Source: Pseudomonas sp. UBA5706 (GTDB lineage Bacteria; Pseudomonadota; Gammaproteobacteria; Pseudomonadales; Pseudomonadaceae). Taken from it: a stretch of 53,441 bases of DNA. A program made the translations under genes and the position numbers. The notes beneath the pieces were generated by a model, which worked only from the letters and a program-made list of their open reading frames with translations, was not told the origin of the DNA and ran no database searches. Shown here in pieces: positions 1-9,525 of this stretch (position 1 is its first letter; each line of letters starts with the position of its first letter). The stretch lies in assembly GCF_002419965.1 (NCBI RefSeq), contig NZ_DIHC01000051.1, positions 422-53,862 of the forward strand. The letters run 5' to 3'.

Positions 1-86
1 CGTAAAGCCTGATGGCTCGGTATGCCTGACACACCGCATTTGCTGAGCTTGCTGCCGCTTCGCACCAGATCGCGAGCAAGCTGTGC

Positions 87-134
87 GGCTATGGCTATGG
101 CTATGGCTATGGCTATGGCTATGGCTATGGCTAT
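87..134. repeat. GGCTAT hexanucleotide array, 8 perfect copies
   Basis: Eight uninterrupted GGCTAT units run from 87 to 134, followed by a degenerate GGCTTA. On the plus strand one frame reads (Met-Ala)n, but no credible gene carries it. The array lies between a truncated minus-strand gene and the window edge. It is a simple-sequence tract of the kind that changes copy number by slippage. Confidence 0.95.
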
Positions 135-166
135 GGCTTACGGCCAGAAGCGGATTGTGGCGTTGT

Positions 167-274
167 CTAGAGATTTGATGCCCGGAGGGCGTAGCAGCAC
201 CCCTGATCGATGGCGTTGGCGCGAAAGACGTCGAAGCCGGCCAGGTAGATACGCGGTTTGCTGGAAGCAGGCAT
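167..274 (-). pseudogene. Nucleoside 2-deoxyribosyltransferase N-terminal remnant
   Basis: On the minus strand an ATG at 274 follows a GAGGG ribosome-binding site and begins MPASSKPRIYLAGFDVF. This resembles the N-terminus of nucleoside 2-deoxyribosyltransferases, which usually open with a R-I-Y-L-A-G-x-D-V-F strand. The family is about 150-190 residues long, whereas this frame stops after 36 codons, at 167. The residues after about position 25 no longer look like the family. Next downstream, on the gene's own strand, is the GGCTAT array. I infer an intact translation start with the body of the gene lost by deletion or rearrangement. The identification rests on a short stretch, so it is moderate. 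Confidence 0.5.
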
Positions 275-427
275 CGCAAGTCCCTCAAAAGAAATGGGAG
301 GCGATTGTAGCGCTGACGTCGGTTGCCGTTGATCAGCCCGATCCCGGTTCACGACGAAAAGGGGCTGGAATCTGTACGGATAACCAGTATCCTGCTGCCT
401 TTCCTTCAGCCGCAACGTGACCGCGCC

Positions 428-2176
428 GTGAGCACTTCCCCCCTCGACAACCCGTTCTATTACCTGGAGAACTTCCGCCAGGTGCTGAGCTGGATCGGCC
501 AGCGTTACGATGACTTGCTCGACGACGAAGAACGCCGCTTCATTGAGGATTTCGCCCGGTTGCCGCAACCAGCGCAAGCGTTGCTGGTGCGAATGGTCAT
601 GCGCAAGGGCCTGCTGTTCCGGGCCAGCAAGCTGACCTATGCGGAAATCGGCGATGCCCGCCAGGCGGCGGTACCGTTACTGGAGTGCGGCTGGGTCGAT
701 GGTCAGCCACATCTGGACCTTCAAGCGCTCTTTGGCCTGTTGCGCAAGGATGAACTGAGCCTGTGCTTCAAGACCCATGGGGTGAAACGCGCGGAGAAAA
801 AAGCCGATCTGCTGGAGCGCCTGCGGCCGCTTCATGAACACATTCAGCCGCTGGACCAATGGTTTGCAGGTTTCGACGAGGTGGTCTTCGCGTTGCAGGT
901 CATGCCCTTGTGTGACCGCTTGCGCCTGTTGTATTTCGGCAACTTGTATCAGGAGTGGTCCGAATTCGTGCTCGCGGATCTAGGCATCTATCGCTATGAA
1001 AAGGTTGAGTTTTCCGCCGAGTCCCGAGGCATCAGCCAGCGTGAAGACATCGACATTTGCCTGCACCTGCACAGTTGCCGTGAGGCACTGGATCAGGCCC
1101 TCAACGAGCGTGAGCAACTGGACGAACTGGCGTCTCGGGCACTGGCCATTCGGACCGATAATCCGTGGTTGGCGATGCGCCGGGGCAAGCTGCTGTTCCG
1201 GATTGGCCAGCAGGCTGAACGCCTGCAACAATGGCCTTTGGCCCTGAGTGTCTATGCGCAGTCCAGCTACCCTGGCGCTCGCGTGCGCAGGATCCGGGTG
1301 CTGGAGCGAAGCGAGCAGTACGCCGAGGCGATGACGCTATTGCAGCAGGCCCAGGCACTGCCCGAGAACGATGAGGAAACCCAGCACCTGTTGCGGATTC
1401 ATCCCCGGCTGCAGCGCAAGTTAGGGCATGGCGCTGTGCGCAAGCGATCGACGCGCACGGTCAAGCGGCTGGACGTGAGTGTCACGCCGCTGCCGGACTA
1501 CAGCGTGGAGCGATTGATCCAGCTGCATCTGGCCGAGGAGGGCAGCGAGGTGCATTACGTCGAGAATGCGCTAATCAACTCGCTGTTCGGCCTGCTGTGC
1601 TGGCCGGCGGTGTTCGCGCCGCTGCCGGGCGCTTTCTTCCATCCTTTCCACAGCGCGCCGAGTGATCTGTACAGCCCGGATTTTTATCAGCGCCGGGCGG
1701 CGTTGTTCGACGAATGCCTGACGCAACTGGACGATAAGCGCTACCTGGAAGTGATGCGCAGCACCTACGTGAACAAGTTTGGTCTGCAATCGCCATTCGT
1801 ATTCTGGGGCACTCTTACCCCGACGTTGCTGGAGCAGGCACTGCACTGCCTGCCCGCGCAGCACCTCAAACGCTGGTTCAGCAGGCTGCTGCAGGACATC
1901 AAGGCCAACCGCACGGGCATGCCCGATCTGATTCAGTTTTACCCTGAGCAGCGCAGCTATCGAATGATCGAGGTCAAAGGCCCCGGGGACCGTCTACAGG
2001 ACAACCAACTACGCTGGCTGGACTTCTGCGCCGAGCATGAGATGCCGGTGGTGGTGTGTTATGTGCAGTGGGCTGAGGAAGTGACAATCGCGAAATCCGG
2101 TTACGACTCAGTACCCGTGGGAGACGCCGGAGGTTATGACAGCAGCGAAAGCGCCGGGCCAGCCGCAGCTTTCTAA
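428..2176 (+). CDS. FAN1-type VRR-NUC structure-specific nuclease
   Basis: This is a predicted structure-specific DNA nuclease of the bacterial FAN1 family (VRR-NUC domain), acting on 5' flaps and interstrand crosslinks. The C-terminal catalytic core shows G-M-P-D-L-I, then I-E-V-K-G-P-G-D-x-L-Q-x-N-Q, the PD-(D/E)XK arrangement of VRR-NUC. The N-terminal F-Y-Y-L-x-N-F-R-x-V-L is also characteristic. I chose the GTG at 428 because family members begin close to the NPFYYL segment; an ATG at 323 in the same frame would add 35 non-conserved residues. The last 30 or so codons lie inside a 132-bp tandem repeat, so the C-terminal tail after the Q-W-A-E-E region is probably not native. Catalytic residues lie upstream of that tail, so the enzyme is likely functional. 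Confidence 0.88.
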   Translation: MSTSPLDNPFYYLENFRQVLSWIGQRYDDLLDDEERRFIEDFARLPQPAQALLVRMVMRKGLLFRASKLTYAEIGDARQAAVPLLECGWVDGQPHLDLQALFGLLRKDELSLCFKTHGVKRAEKKADLLERLRPLHEHIQPLDQWFAGFDEVVFALQVMPLCDRLRLLYFGNLYQEWSEFVLADLGIYRYEKVEFSAESRGISQREDIDICLHLHSCREALDQALNEREQLDELASRALAIRTDNPWLAMRRGKLLFRIGQQAERLQQWPLALSVYAQSSYPGARVRRIRVLERSEQYAEAMTLLQQAQALPENDEETQHLLRIHPRLQRKLGHGAVRKRSTRTVKRLDVSVTPLPDYSVERLIQLHLAEEGSEVHYVENALINSLFGLLCWPAVFAPLPGAFFHPFHSAPSDLYSPDFYQRRAALFDECLTQLDDKRYLEVMRSTYVNKFGLQSPFVFWGTLTPTLLEQALHCLPAQHLKRWFSRLLQDIKANRTGMPDLIQFYPEQRSYRMIEVKGPGDRLQDNQLRWLDFCAEHEMPVVVCYVQWAEEVTIAKSGYDSVPVGDAGGYDSSESAGPAAAF

Positions 2177-2555
2177 ACTGACTCACCGCCATCGCAGGCA
2201 AACGCGCTTCTACACAGGATCGCGAAATCCAGTTACGACTCAGTGCCCGTGGGAGATGCCGGAGGCTACGATGGCAACGAAAGCGCTGGGCCAGCCACAG
2301 CTTTCTAAACTGACTCACCGCCATCGCAGGCAAACGCGCTTCTACACAGGATCGCTAATCCAGTTACGACTCAGTACCCATGGGAGACGCCGGAGGTTAC
2401 GACGGCAGCGAAAGCGCCGGGCCAGCTGCAGCTTTCTAAACTAACCCACCGCCATCGCAGGCAAACGCGCTTCTACAACAGGATCGCGAAATCCAGCTAC
2501 GACTCAGTACCCGGGGGACGCCGGAGGTTACGACGGCAACGAAAGCGCGCTCACA
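2087..2555. repeat. 132-bp tandem repeat, about 3.5 copies, with REP-like core
   Basis: Units start at 2087, 2219, 2351 and 2483, each opening with ATCGC(G/T)(A)AATCC, and the last is incomplete. Each full unit contains the segment ACGCCGGAGG, then CAGCTTTCTAAACT, then CCGCCATCGCAGGCAAACGC. The last part resembles Pseudomonas REP sequences (CATCGCAGGCAAGC type). The period is 44 codons, so frames stay open across copies on both strands; I regard these as artefacts. The first unit overlaps the 3' end of the FAN1 gene and supplies its stop codon. Between 2556 and 2605 I see nothing else. Confidence 0.9.
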
Positions 2556-2605
2556 CAGTGCATCACCAACATCCGGTATGGCGCAGAACTGGAAATGGCT
2601 GAGCG

Positions 2606-5317
2606 TTATGTCTGCCGCTTCACCTTCTTCGGCGGTAACGGCAGCGGGGCGAACAGTGCTTCGATGTCATCGTCCTGCAGCCTCCAGTCTCCGGCCGTAC
2701 GGCCATCCAGCACGCCGGACGCCAGCGCCGACTTTTCGTGTTGCAGGTGCTGGATTTTCTCTTCCACCGTGCCTCTGGCAATCATCTTATAAACGAACAC
2801 CGGCTTTTCCTGGCCGATGCGATAAGCGCGGTCGGTGGCCTGGTTTTCCGCCGCCGGGTTCCACCACGGGTCGTAATGAATCACCGTGTCCGCCGCGGTC
2901 AGATTCAAACCTGTCCCCCCGGCCTTGAGGCTGATCAGGAAGATCGAGCGTTTGCCGCTCTGGAAATCCTGCACCGGCGTACGCCTGTCCTTGGTGCGCC
3001 CCGTCAGCAAGGCGTATTCGATACCGCGCTGGGACAATTCGGCTTCGATCAGTTCGAGCATCGAGGTGAACTGCGAGAACAGCAGAATCTTGCGATTCTC
3101 CGCCAGCAACTCCTCGAGCATCTCCATCAGGCTTTCCAGCTTGGCCGAGCTCGACTGGCGCGTGCCGCTCGGCGTGCCGTTGACCAATCGCAGGTCGCAA
3201 CACACCTGACGCAGCTTGAGCAGGGCTTCGAGAATGATGATCTGGCTGCGCGCCACACCCTTGCGGGTGATCTCATCGCGAACCTTCTTGTCCATGGCCA
3301 GACGCATGGTTTCGTAGACATCGCGCTGGGCATCGTTGAGCTCGACCCAATGCACGATCTCGGTCTTCGGCGGCAGTTCGGTGGCGACCTGTTCCTTGGT
3401 CCGGCGCAGCAGAAACGGTTTGATCCGCGCATTGAGGTGCTGCAGGCGCGCCTCGTCACCGAGCTTTTCGATAGGGGTGCGGTAGTTGCTGCCGAACTGC
3501 CTGGCATCGCCCAGCCAGCCCGGCATCAGGAAATGGAACAGCGACCACAGTTCGCCGAGGTGGTTCTCCAGCGGCGTGCCACTGAGGCACAAGCGCTGGC
3601 GTGCGTTCAACTGGCGAGCCGCCTGGGCCGCCTTGCTACTGGGGTTTTTGATGTACTGCGCTTCATCGAGCACCAGCACGTGCAGCAGTTGGTTGCTTAG
3701 CCGCTCGACATCCCGTGGCAGCAGTGCGTAGGTCGTCAGGATCACATCATAATTCTGCAGGCTTTCGTATTCCTGATGACGGTTGGCGCCATACAGCGCC
3801 AGCACGTTGAGCTGCGGCGTGAAGTGCTTGGCCTCGTCCATCCAGTTGGGAATCAGGCTGGTGGGCATGACCACCAGCGCCGGGCGATCAAGACGTCCGG
3901 CCTGCTTCTCCAGCAGCAGATGGGCGAGGGTCTGCAAGGTCTTGCCCAGACCCATGTCATCGGCCAGCACTCCGCCAACTTCCAGTTCACGCAGGGCCTG
4001 CATCCAGCTCAGGCCCTCGAGCTGATACGGACGCAGCGTGGCGTTAAGGCCGTTGGGCGCCTCGACGGTGGCGTTCTTGATATTCACCAGCCGCTCGGAA
4101 AACTGCCGCAGCCGATCCCCGCCTTGCCACACCAGCGGCATGTCGTCGAGTTGCTTCAGACGCGCCGCGTCAGCGGTATTCAAGCGGATGGCGTCGTTGC
4201 CGTCTTCGCGCCAGTAAAAGTCACCGAGGGTAGCCAGCACCGTTTTCAATCGGCCATAGGGCAGGGCCACCTGAATCGGGCCGCCGCCGCGCTGGGTGAA
4301 GTGATTGAGCTGAACCAGCAACTGCTCGTCGTCGCGGCGTTTAGCGATGCCAGCCACGCTCATCAACTCCGGGTGAATGCGCAGCAGATTGATCAGGATC
4401 GGCAACAGGCTCAGGCGCTCGCCGTTAACGATGATGCCCAGTTCCAGGTCGAACCAGTCGCGTTCCGGTTCCTCCTCGACCACCGCATACCAGTCGTCCA
4501 CCGGCGTCACGTCGAAGCCGAATTCGTCGTTCATCTCGACCTGCCAGCCGCGCTCGCGCAACTTCGGCAGCTCGTCGAGCATGAAGCTCAGCCATGCCTT
4601 GTCGTTGGGCAGTTCGAACATTTCCCCGGCGCTGTCAGGCAGGGCCTTGCTCTGGCGTGTGGCGATGCGAAAGCCGATGTCCTGCAACTGCTTGCGGTAT
4701 TGCCCTTCGCGCTCAAGATGACGGCGTACACGCAGGGTTTCATCGCTCAGATGGCGCACGATATCGCTGGAGCGCCCAGGGCTGGGCATGCCCGAGGCGT
4801 AGAACGCCTCATAGCGGAATGCCAGCGCGGCACGATGCTGAATGTGCCGCTGCATCTTGCCATTGCGCGGCTCGTAGGCGCTGAACTCGAAGCTGGCGAG
4901 GATCAGGCGCGGCTCGGGCTCGAGGTCGGAGATGATCCGCTCGGGCAACGTTGGTTTGTCCTCGGTCTTGGGCCCGGACGCAGCGGTTTGCTGATCCACG
5001 GTGGTCAGGACACCGGGCAGGTTTTCCGGGTCCTGCAGATAGAACAACGCCGCCGCACAGTGCTTGCAATTGTTCCTCACAGGGCAAGTGCAGGTGCCGA
5101 CCACGAAATGGCGGGCGCGCTCGGCGTCCTTGAATTGCAGGGTTTGGGTGTAGAGTTCCATGCCTGATCCACGGCACACCGTGCGCACCAGATCCTGGCT
5201 TACGTGCTGCAGGGTCACGCGTTTCTGCCGGGCATAGCCGAGCCCGCGTTCCACGCTCTGCGCCTTGAACAATGGTTCCCATGGCAGGGCCAGGGCTTTT
5301 TCCAATAGGGATGACAC
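2606..5317 (-). CDS. SWIM zinc finger SNF2-family DEAD/DEAH helicase
   Basis: This 903-residue protein is a predicted ATP-dependent DNA translocase of the Swi2/Snf2 (HepA/RapA-like) superfamily. A SWIM zinc finger is near the N-terminus, with C76, C78, C84 and H86 as metal ligands, and presumably binds nucleic acid or protein. The ATPase core has Walker A D-D-M-G-L-G-K-T near residue 453, the DEAQ box at about 551 and the L-S-G-T-P-L-E-N motif near 580. The helicase C-terminal lobe ends with A-Y-R-I-G-Q, the motif VI arginine. The start is a GTG at 5317, 13 bp after the csiV stop, which suggests transcription with mfd and csiV. Its exact biological role is not established. It converges with the FAN1 gene, so two DNA-metabolism genes face each other across the repeat array. 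Confidence 0.9.
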   Translation of the reverse strand: MSSLLEKALALPWEPLFKAQSVERGLGYARQKRVTLQHVSQDLVRTVCRGSGMELYTQTLQFKDAERARHFVVGTCTCPVRNNCKHCAAALFYLQDPENLPGVLTTVDQQTAASGPKTEDKPTLPERIISDLEPEPRLILASFEFSAYEPRNGKMQRHIQHRAALAFRYEAFYASGMPSPGRSSDIVRHLSDETLRVRRHLEREGQYRKQLQDIGFRIATRQSKALPDSAGEMFELPNDKAWLSFMLDELPKLRERGWQVEMNDEFGFDVTPVDDWYAVVEEEPERDWFDLELGIIVNGERLSLLPILINLLRIHPELMSVAGIAKRRDDEQLLVQLNHFTQRGGGPIQVALPYGRLKTVLATLGDFYWREDGNDAIRLNTADAARLKQLDDMPLVWQGGDRLRQFSERLVNIKNATVEAPNGLNATLRPYQLEGLSWMQALRELEVGGVLADDMGLGKTLQTLAHLLLEKQAGRLDRPALVVMPTSLIPNWMDEAKHFTPQLNVLALYGANRHQEYESLQNYDVILTTYALLPRDVERLSNQLLHVLVLDEAQYIKNPSSKAAQAARQLNARQRLCLSGTPLENHLGELWSLFHFLMPGWLGDARQFGSNYRTPIEKLGDEARLQHLNARIKPFLLRRTKEQVATELPPKTEIVHWVELNDAQRDVYETMRLAMDKKVRDEITRKGVARSQIIILEALLKLRQVCCDLRLVNGTPSGTRQSSSAKLESLMEMLEELLAENRKILLFSQFTSMLELIEAELSQRGIEYALLTGRTKDRRTPVQDFQSGKRSIFLISLKAGGTGLNLTAADTVIHYDPWWNPAAENQATDRAYRIGQEKPVFVYKMIARGTVEEKIQHLQHEKSALASGVLDGRTAGDWRLQDDDIEALFAPLPLPPKKVKRQT

Positions 5318-5330
5318 GTCTGGGCCTATG

Positions 5331-5867
5331 TCAACGCGGTGCTTGAAGAGCAGAGACCTTGATCAACAGGGCAAGGCTTCCGTTGTCCATGTAGGTCAAT
5401 TCGCCATTCCTGACCCGGGTCGCCTGACGCATGCGTTCGCTGGTAACCAGCACGCCATGATCGTCGAGCTGATTGACCCAGAAATTGGCGTCGATGTCCG
5501 TGAAGCGCGCCAGGCCCAGGCTCACCGTGCCTTCGATCGGATAGTGACCGAATTGCTCCTGCCCGCTGCTGATCGCGACCTTGCGCGGTGTGGCGCTCAA
5601 GTCCTGTTGCCAGGCGCGATGCAGCAGCACTTTGTAGCCATCGCTGGATTCCAGTTTGCCCACCAGACTGTCCAGCGCGGTGGAGGTTTGGTTATCGGCG
5701 CCCAGCATTTGCGCGCCAGCGTTCCAGGCTTCCGGCGCCGGTTGATTGGTGGCCGCCGGTTCACCGTTCTGGCTGAACAGGATCAGCTCCACCTGGTAGG
5801 TGCCGTCGGCGAACGCTGCCGGGGCGGTCAGCACCAGCAGCAGGGTGAGCGAGCGAAGCACACGCAT
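5331..5867 (-). CDS. csiV: CsiV-family periplasmic protein
   Basis: A 178-residue protein with a Sec signal peptide (MRVLRS then a hydrophobic core ending A-A-F-A, cleavage near 20/21). The mature part begins with Y-Q-V-E-L-I-L-F, the opening strand typical of the CsiV family. In Vibrio, CsiV binds peptidoglycan and is a partner for activating PBP1a through LpoA; whether this holds in Pseudomonas is inference. The gene starts 9 bp after the mfd stop and ends 13 bp before the helicase start, so all three probably form one minus-strand operon. The mfd-csiV pairing recurs in Pseudomonas genomes. Confidence 0.8.
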   Translation of the reverse strand: MRVLRSLTLLLVLTAPAAFADGTYQVELILFSQNGEPAATNQPAPEAWNAGAQMLGADNQTSTALDSLVGKLESSDGYKVLLHRAWQQDLSATPRKVAISSGQEQFGHYPIEGTVSLGLARFTDIDANFWVNQLDDHGVLVTSERMRQATRVRNGELTYMDNGSLALLIKVSALQAPR

Positions 5868-5876
5868 GGACAGTCC

Positions 5877-8800
5877 TTAAGCCGATTTTTTGGAGGGCAG
5901 CGGGGTCAGGCGCTCGAACAGCGCTTCGATGGTATTGAAACGCTCCTCGGGACGCTCCATCGGCACCATGAACTTGAACAGCGTGGCGCCTTCGAATTTG
6001 TAGCGTGCCGGTTGCCCCTGAATCAGTTTGATCAGCGTCAGCGGATCGACCGGCGTATCGGCCGCGAACTCGATTCGTCCACCCTGAGGCCCGGCATCTA
6101 CCTTCTTGATGCCCAGTTGCTCGGCCTTGAGCTTGAGCGAGGTGATGCGCACCAGATTCTTGGCCGGTTCCGGCAGCAGGCCGAAGCGGTCGATCATCTC
6201 CACCTGCAGGTCCTTCAGGCCTTCCTCGTCGGCGGCGTTAGCAATGCGTTTGTAAAGAATCAGCCGCGCATGCACGTCTGGCAGATAGTCTTCGGGAATC
6301 AGCCCAGGCACCCGCAGATTGACCTCCGGCCCGCCGCCCAGCGGCTGGTCCAGGTTCGGCTGCTCACCCTTGCGGATCGACTTCACCGCGCGTTCGAGCA
6401 TTTCCATGTAGAGGGTAAAGCCCACGGCCTGAATCTGGCCGCTTTGGCCATCACCGAGCAACTCGCCCGCACCACGGATTTCCAGGTCGTTGGTCGCCAG
6501 CACGAAACCCGCGCCGAGGTCCTGAGTGTTGGCGATTGCCTCCAGGCGTTTTTCGGCATCGCCGGTAATCTGCTTGCGTGGTGGCGTCAACAGGTAGGCA
6601 TACGCCTGGTGGTGACTGCGCCCGACCCGACCGCGCAACTGGTGCAGCTGGGCTAGGCCGAACTTGTCGGCGCGCTCGATGATAATGGTGTTAGCGCTCG
6701 GCACATCGATGCCGGTCTCGATGATGGTCGAGGCGATCAGTACGTTGAAACGCTTGTGATAGAAGTCGCTCATCACCTGTTCGAGATCGCGCTCGTGCAT
6801 CTGGCCGTGGCCGATGCCGATTCGCGCTTCAGGCACCAGTTCGGCCAGGTCGGCGGCGCATTTCTCGATGGTCTTCACATCGTTGTGCAGGTAGTACACC
6901 TGGCCGCCGCGCAACAGTTCACGCAGCAGCGCCTCTTTGACGGTGGGCTTGTTCTGTTCCATGACGAAAGTGCGTACCGACAGCCGCCGTGCCGGCGGTG
7001 TGGCTATGATCGACAGGTCGCGCATGCCGGCCACGGCCATGTTCAGGGTGCGCGGAATCGGCGTCGCAGTCAGGGTCAGGATGTCGACTTCGCTGCGCAG
7101 GGCCTTGAGTTGTTCTTTCTGGCGCACGCCGAAACGGTGTTCTTCGTCGATGATGACCAAGCCGAGGTTCTTGATCTTGACGTCATCCTGCAGCAGCTTG
7201 TGGGTGCCGATGACGATGTCGATCTTGCCCTCGGCCAGGTCGGCCACCGCAGCGTTGATTTCCTTGGCCGACTTGAAGCGGCTCATCACCTCGACCGTCA
7301 CCGGCCAGTCGGCGAAACGGTCGCGGAAGCTGTTGTAGTGCTGCTGGGCGAGCAGGGTGGTCGGCACCAGAATCGCCACCTGCCTGCCGCCATGCACGGC
7401 GATGAATGCCGCGCGCATTGCCACTTCGGTCTTGCCGAAGCCCACGTCGCCGCACACCAGACGGTCCATTGGCTTGGGCGCGAGCATGTCGGCGCGTACT
7501 GCTTCGATGGTGGTCTGCTGGTCCGGGGTTTCCTCGAACGGGAACCCGGCGCTGAAGGTGTCGTAGTCCAGCTTGGGATCGGCAAAGGCATAGCCTTCGC
7601 GCGCCGCACGCCGGGCGTAGATGTCCAGCAGCTCGGCAGCCACGTCGCGCACCTGTTCGGCGGCCTTGCGCTTGGCCTTCTGCCAGGTTTCGGAGCCAAG
7701 GCGGTGCAGCGGCGCGAGTTCGTCGTCGCTGCCGGTGTAGCGCGCGATCAAGTGCAGGTTGGCGACCGGGACATACAGCTTGGCGTCCTCGGCATAGGCC
7801 AGCATGAGGAATTCGGCAACCTGGTTTTCCACTTCCAGCGTCGCCAGCCCCAGGTAGCGACCCACGCCATGGTCGATGTGCACCACCGGCGCGCCTTCGC
7901 GCAGCTCGGCAAGGTTCTTGATCACGGCATCGCTGGAGTGACCGTCCATGCGCTTTTCGCGACGCCGACGCTGCATGACGCGCTGGCCGAACAGCGGGCT
8001 TTCGGCGACCAGCGCCAGCGCCGGTTGCTCCAGCACCAGGCCTTCGTCCAGCGGCGCGATGGTGATCGCCAGGCGCTCTTTGCTGTCGACGAATTCCTGC
8101 CAGCTGTCGAGGGTTTTCGGGCGCAGCTTCAAGCGTTCGAGCAGTTCAAGCAGCACTTCGCGGCGACCGGCGGATTCGGCGGTGAACAGCACGCGACCGG
8201 GGAACTCACCGAGAAAGCGCGAGAGCGCCGCCAATGGCTGACTGGCCTTGGCCTCGATCGCCAGATCAGGCAATACCTGAGCAGGAAAACGCTCGCGCCC
8301 GATGCCAGCGTCAACGTCATCCTGGCTGGCAACCACCCGCGGCCAGGTTCTCAGGCGGGCAAAGCAGTCTTCCACCGGCAGGAACAGCTCGGCCGGAGGA
8401 AGCAGCGGGCGATCGGGGTCCACGCGGCGCTCTTCATAACGATTGCGCACGTCCTTCCAGAACGTTTCCGCTGCCGCTTCGATGCCGGGCAGGGAGAACA
8501 CTTGAGTGTCCTGCGGCAAATAGTCGAACAGGGTGGACGTTTCTTCGAAGAACAGCGGGATGTAGTACTCGATGCCGGCGGGGGTGATGCCGCTGTTCAA
8601 GTCCTGAAAGATTGGGCTGCGGCGGAAGTCGACGTCGAAACGCTCGCGAAAGCGTGCCTTGAAGCGGGTCACCGCTTCCTTCTGCAGCGGGAACTCCTTG
8701 GCCGGCAGCAGGCGCACCGAATCCACCTTGTCGACCGAACGCTGGGTTTCCGGCTCGAAGGTGCGCAGGGTTTCGATTTCGTCGTCGAACAGATCGATCC

Positions 8801-9341
8801 GGTACGGCAGCTTGCTGCCCATCGGAAACAGATCGATCAGCGCGCCACGAACCGTGAACTCGCCATGCTCGTATACGGTGTCGACGTAGCGATATCCGCT
8901 GGCTTCGAGCCGCGTACGCATCGCTTCGACATCGAGCTTCTGACCGACATCCAGCACCAGACTGCTGCCGAGCAGGAAGCTGGTCGGTGCCAAGCGGTGC
9001 AGGGCCGTAGTGATCGGCACCACCAGCACGCCATGTTCCAGCTCTGGAAGCCGGTAAAGGCTGGCGATGCGCTGGGAGATGATGTCCTGATGAGGCGAGA
9101 ACAGATCGTAAGGCAGGGTTTCCCAGTCAGGGAAATGCAGCACCGGGAGATTGGGGGCGAAAAACTTCAGTTCCTGTTCCATTCGCTCGGCGCTTTGGCT
9201 GTCGGCGGTCAAAAGCAGGGTGAAGCGTTTCGCAGCGCTTGCAGCCTCGGCGATGGCCAGGCTTTGAGCGGCACCGGGCAGGTTGCCCCAATGTTGTTTG
9301 CCTGCGGCGGCAGGAAGAATCGGTAGGCGCAGAACGGGCAC
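5877..9341 (-). CDS. mfd: Transcription-repair coupling factor Mfd
   Basis: Mfd removes RNA polymerase stalled at lesions and recruits UvrA for nucleotide excision repair. The protein carries the UvrB-like N-terminal module (L-P-V-L-H-F-P-D-W-E-T-L-P-Y-D), a CarD-like RNAP interaction domain (V-H-I-D-H-G-V-G-R-Y) and RecG-like translocase motifs. The latter include Walker A G-D-V-G-F-G-K-T, a DEEH box in I-I-D-E-E-H-R-F-G, and Q-L-R-G-R-V-G-R. I place the start at GTG 9341, giving 1154 residues. It begins (V)PVLRLPILP as other Pseudomonas Mfd proteins do, with GGAG about 11 bases upstream; an ATG at 9395 would add 18 residues. It heads the operon mfd-csiV-helicase and is divergent from the GAPDH-like gene. 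Confidence 0.95.
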   Translation of the reverse strand: MPVLRLPILPAAAGKQHWGNLPGAAQSLAIAEAASAAKRFTLLLTADSQSAERMEQELKFFAPNLPVLHFPDWETLPYDLFSPHQDIISQRIASLYRLPELEHGVLVVPITTALHRLAPTSFLLGSSLVLDVGQKLDVEAMRTRLEASGYRYVDTVYEHGEFTVRGALIDLFPMGSKLPYRIDLFDDEIETLRTFEPETQRSVDKVDSVRLLPAKEFPLQKEAVTRFKARFRERFDVDFRRSPIFQDLNSGITPAGIEYYIPLFFEETSTLFDYLPQDTQVFSLPGIEAAAETFWKDVRNRYEERRVDPDRPLLPPAELFLPVEDCFARLRTWPRVVASQDDVDAGIGRERFPAQVLPDLAIEAKASQPLAALSRFLGEFPGRVLFTAESAGRREVLLELLERLKLRPKTLDSWQEFVDSKERLAITIAPLDEGLVLEQPALALVAESPLFGQRVMQRRRREKRMDGHSSDAVIKNLAELREGAPVVHIDHGVGRYLGLATLEVENQVAEFLMLAYAEDAKLYVPVANLHLIARYTGSDDELAPLHRLGSETWQKAKRKAAEQVRDVAAELLDIYARRAAREGYAFADPKLDYDTFSAGFPFEETPDQQTTIEAVRADMLAPKPMDRLVCGDVGFGKTEVAMRAAFIAVHGGRQVAILVPTTLLAQQHYNSFRDRFADWPVTVEVMSRFKSAKEINAAVADLAEGKIDIVIGTHKLLQDDVKIKNLGLVIIDEEHRFGVRQKEQLKALRSEVDILTLTATPIPRTLNMAVAGMRDLSIIATPPARRLSVRTFVMEQNKPTVKEALLRELLRGGQVYYLHNDVKTIEKCAADLAELVPEARIGIGHGQMHERDLEQVMSDFYHKRFNVLIASTIIETGIDVPSANTIIIERADKFGLAQLHQLRGRVGRSHHQAYAYLLTPPRKQITGDAEKRLEAIANTQDLGAGFVLATNDLEIRGAGELLGDGQSGQIQAVGFTLYMEMLERAVKSIRKGEQPNLDQPLGGGPEVNLRVPGLIPEDYLPDVHARLILYKRIANAADEEGLKDLQVEMIDRFGLLPEPAKNLVRITSLKLKAEQLGIKKVDAGPQGGRIEFAADTPVDPLTLIKLIQGQPARYKFEGATLFKFMVPMERPEERFNTIEALFERLTPLPSKKSA

Positions 9342-9525
9342 GGAAGATAGAGCTCCAGGCGTTGCGGCAAAGCCTGGGATTGTAACTAAATCCACAATCT
9401 GCTGTCAGTTTTACGCTCGCCAATTTATGTAGTGCCGCGTGACCTGAAAACAGCGGATTGCTCATAAACAAAGGCTTGGGCATAATGTAGTCCCTTTTTT
9501 CAGCCCCTACATGTGGAAGGTTCCC

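Noticed and set aside
22..420. Plus-strand frame with a (Met-Ala)n tract
   Set aside because: The Met-Ala run is a direct product of the GGCTAT array, and the remainder has no recognisable domain.
2136..2444. Plus-strand frame of 102 codons across the tandem repeat, and a minus-strand frame at 1974-2333
   Set aside because: Both arise from the 132-bp period being a multiple of three; they repeat the same 44-residue block and show no ribosome-binding site or family match.
6756..9326. 856-codon plus-strand frame antisense to mfd
   Set aside because: A shadow frame produced by high-GC codon bias opposite a clear mfd gene; composition is rich in H, Q and V as expected for antisense frames.
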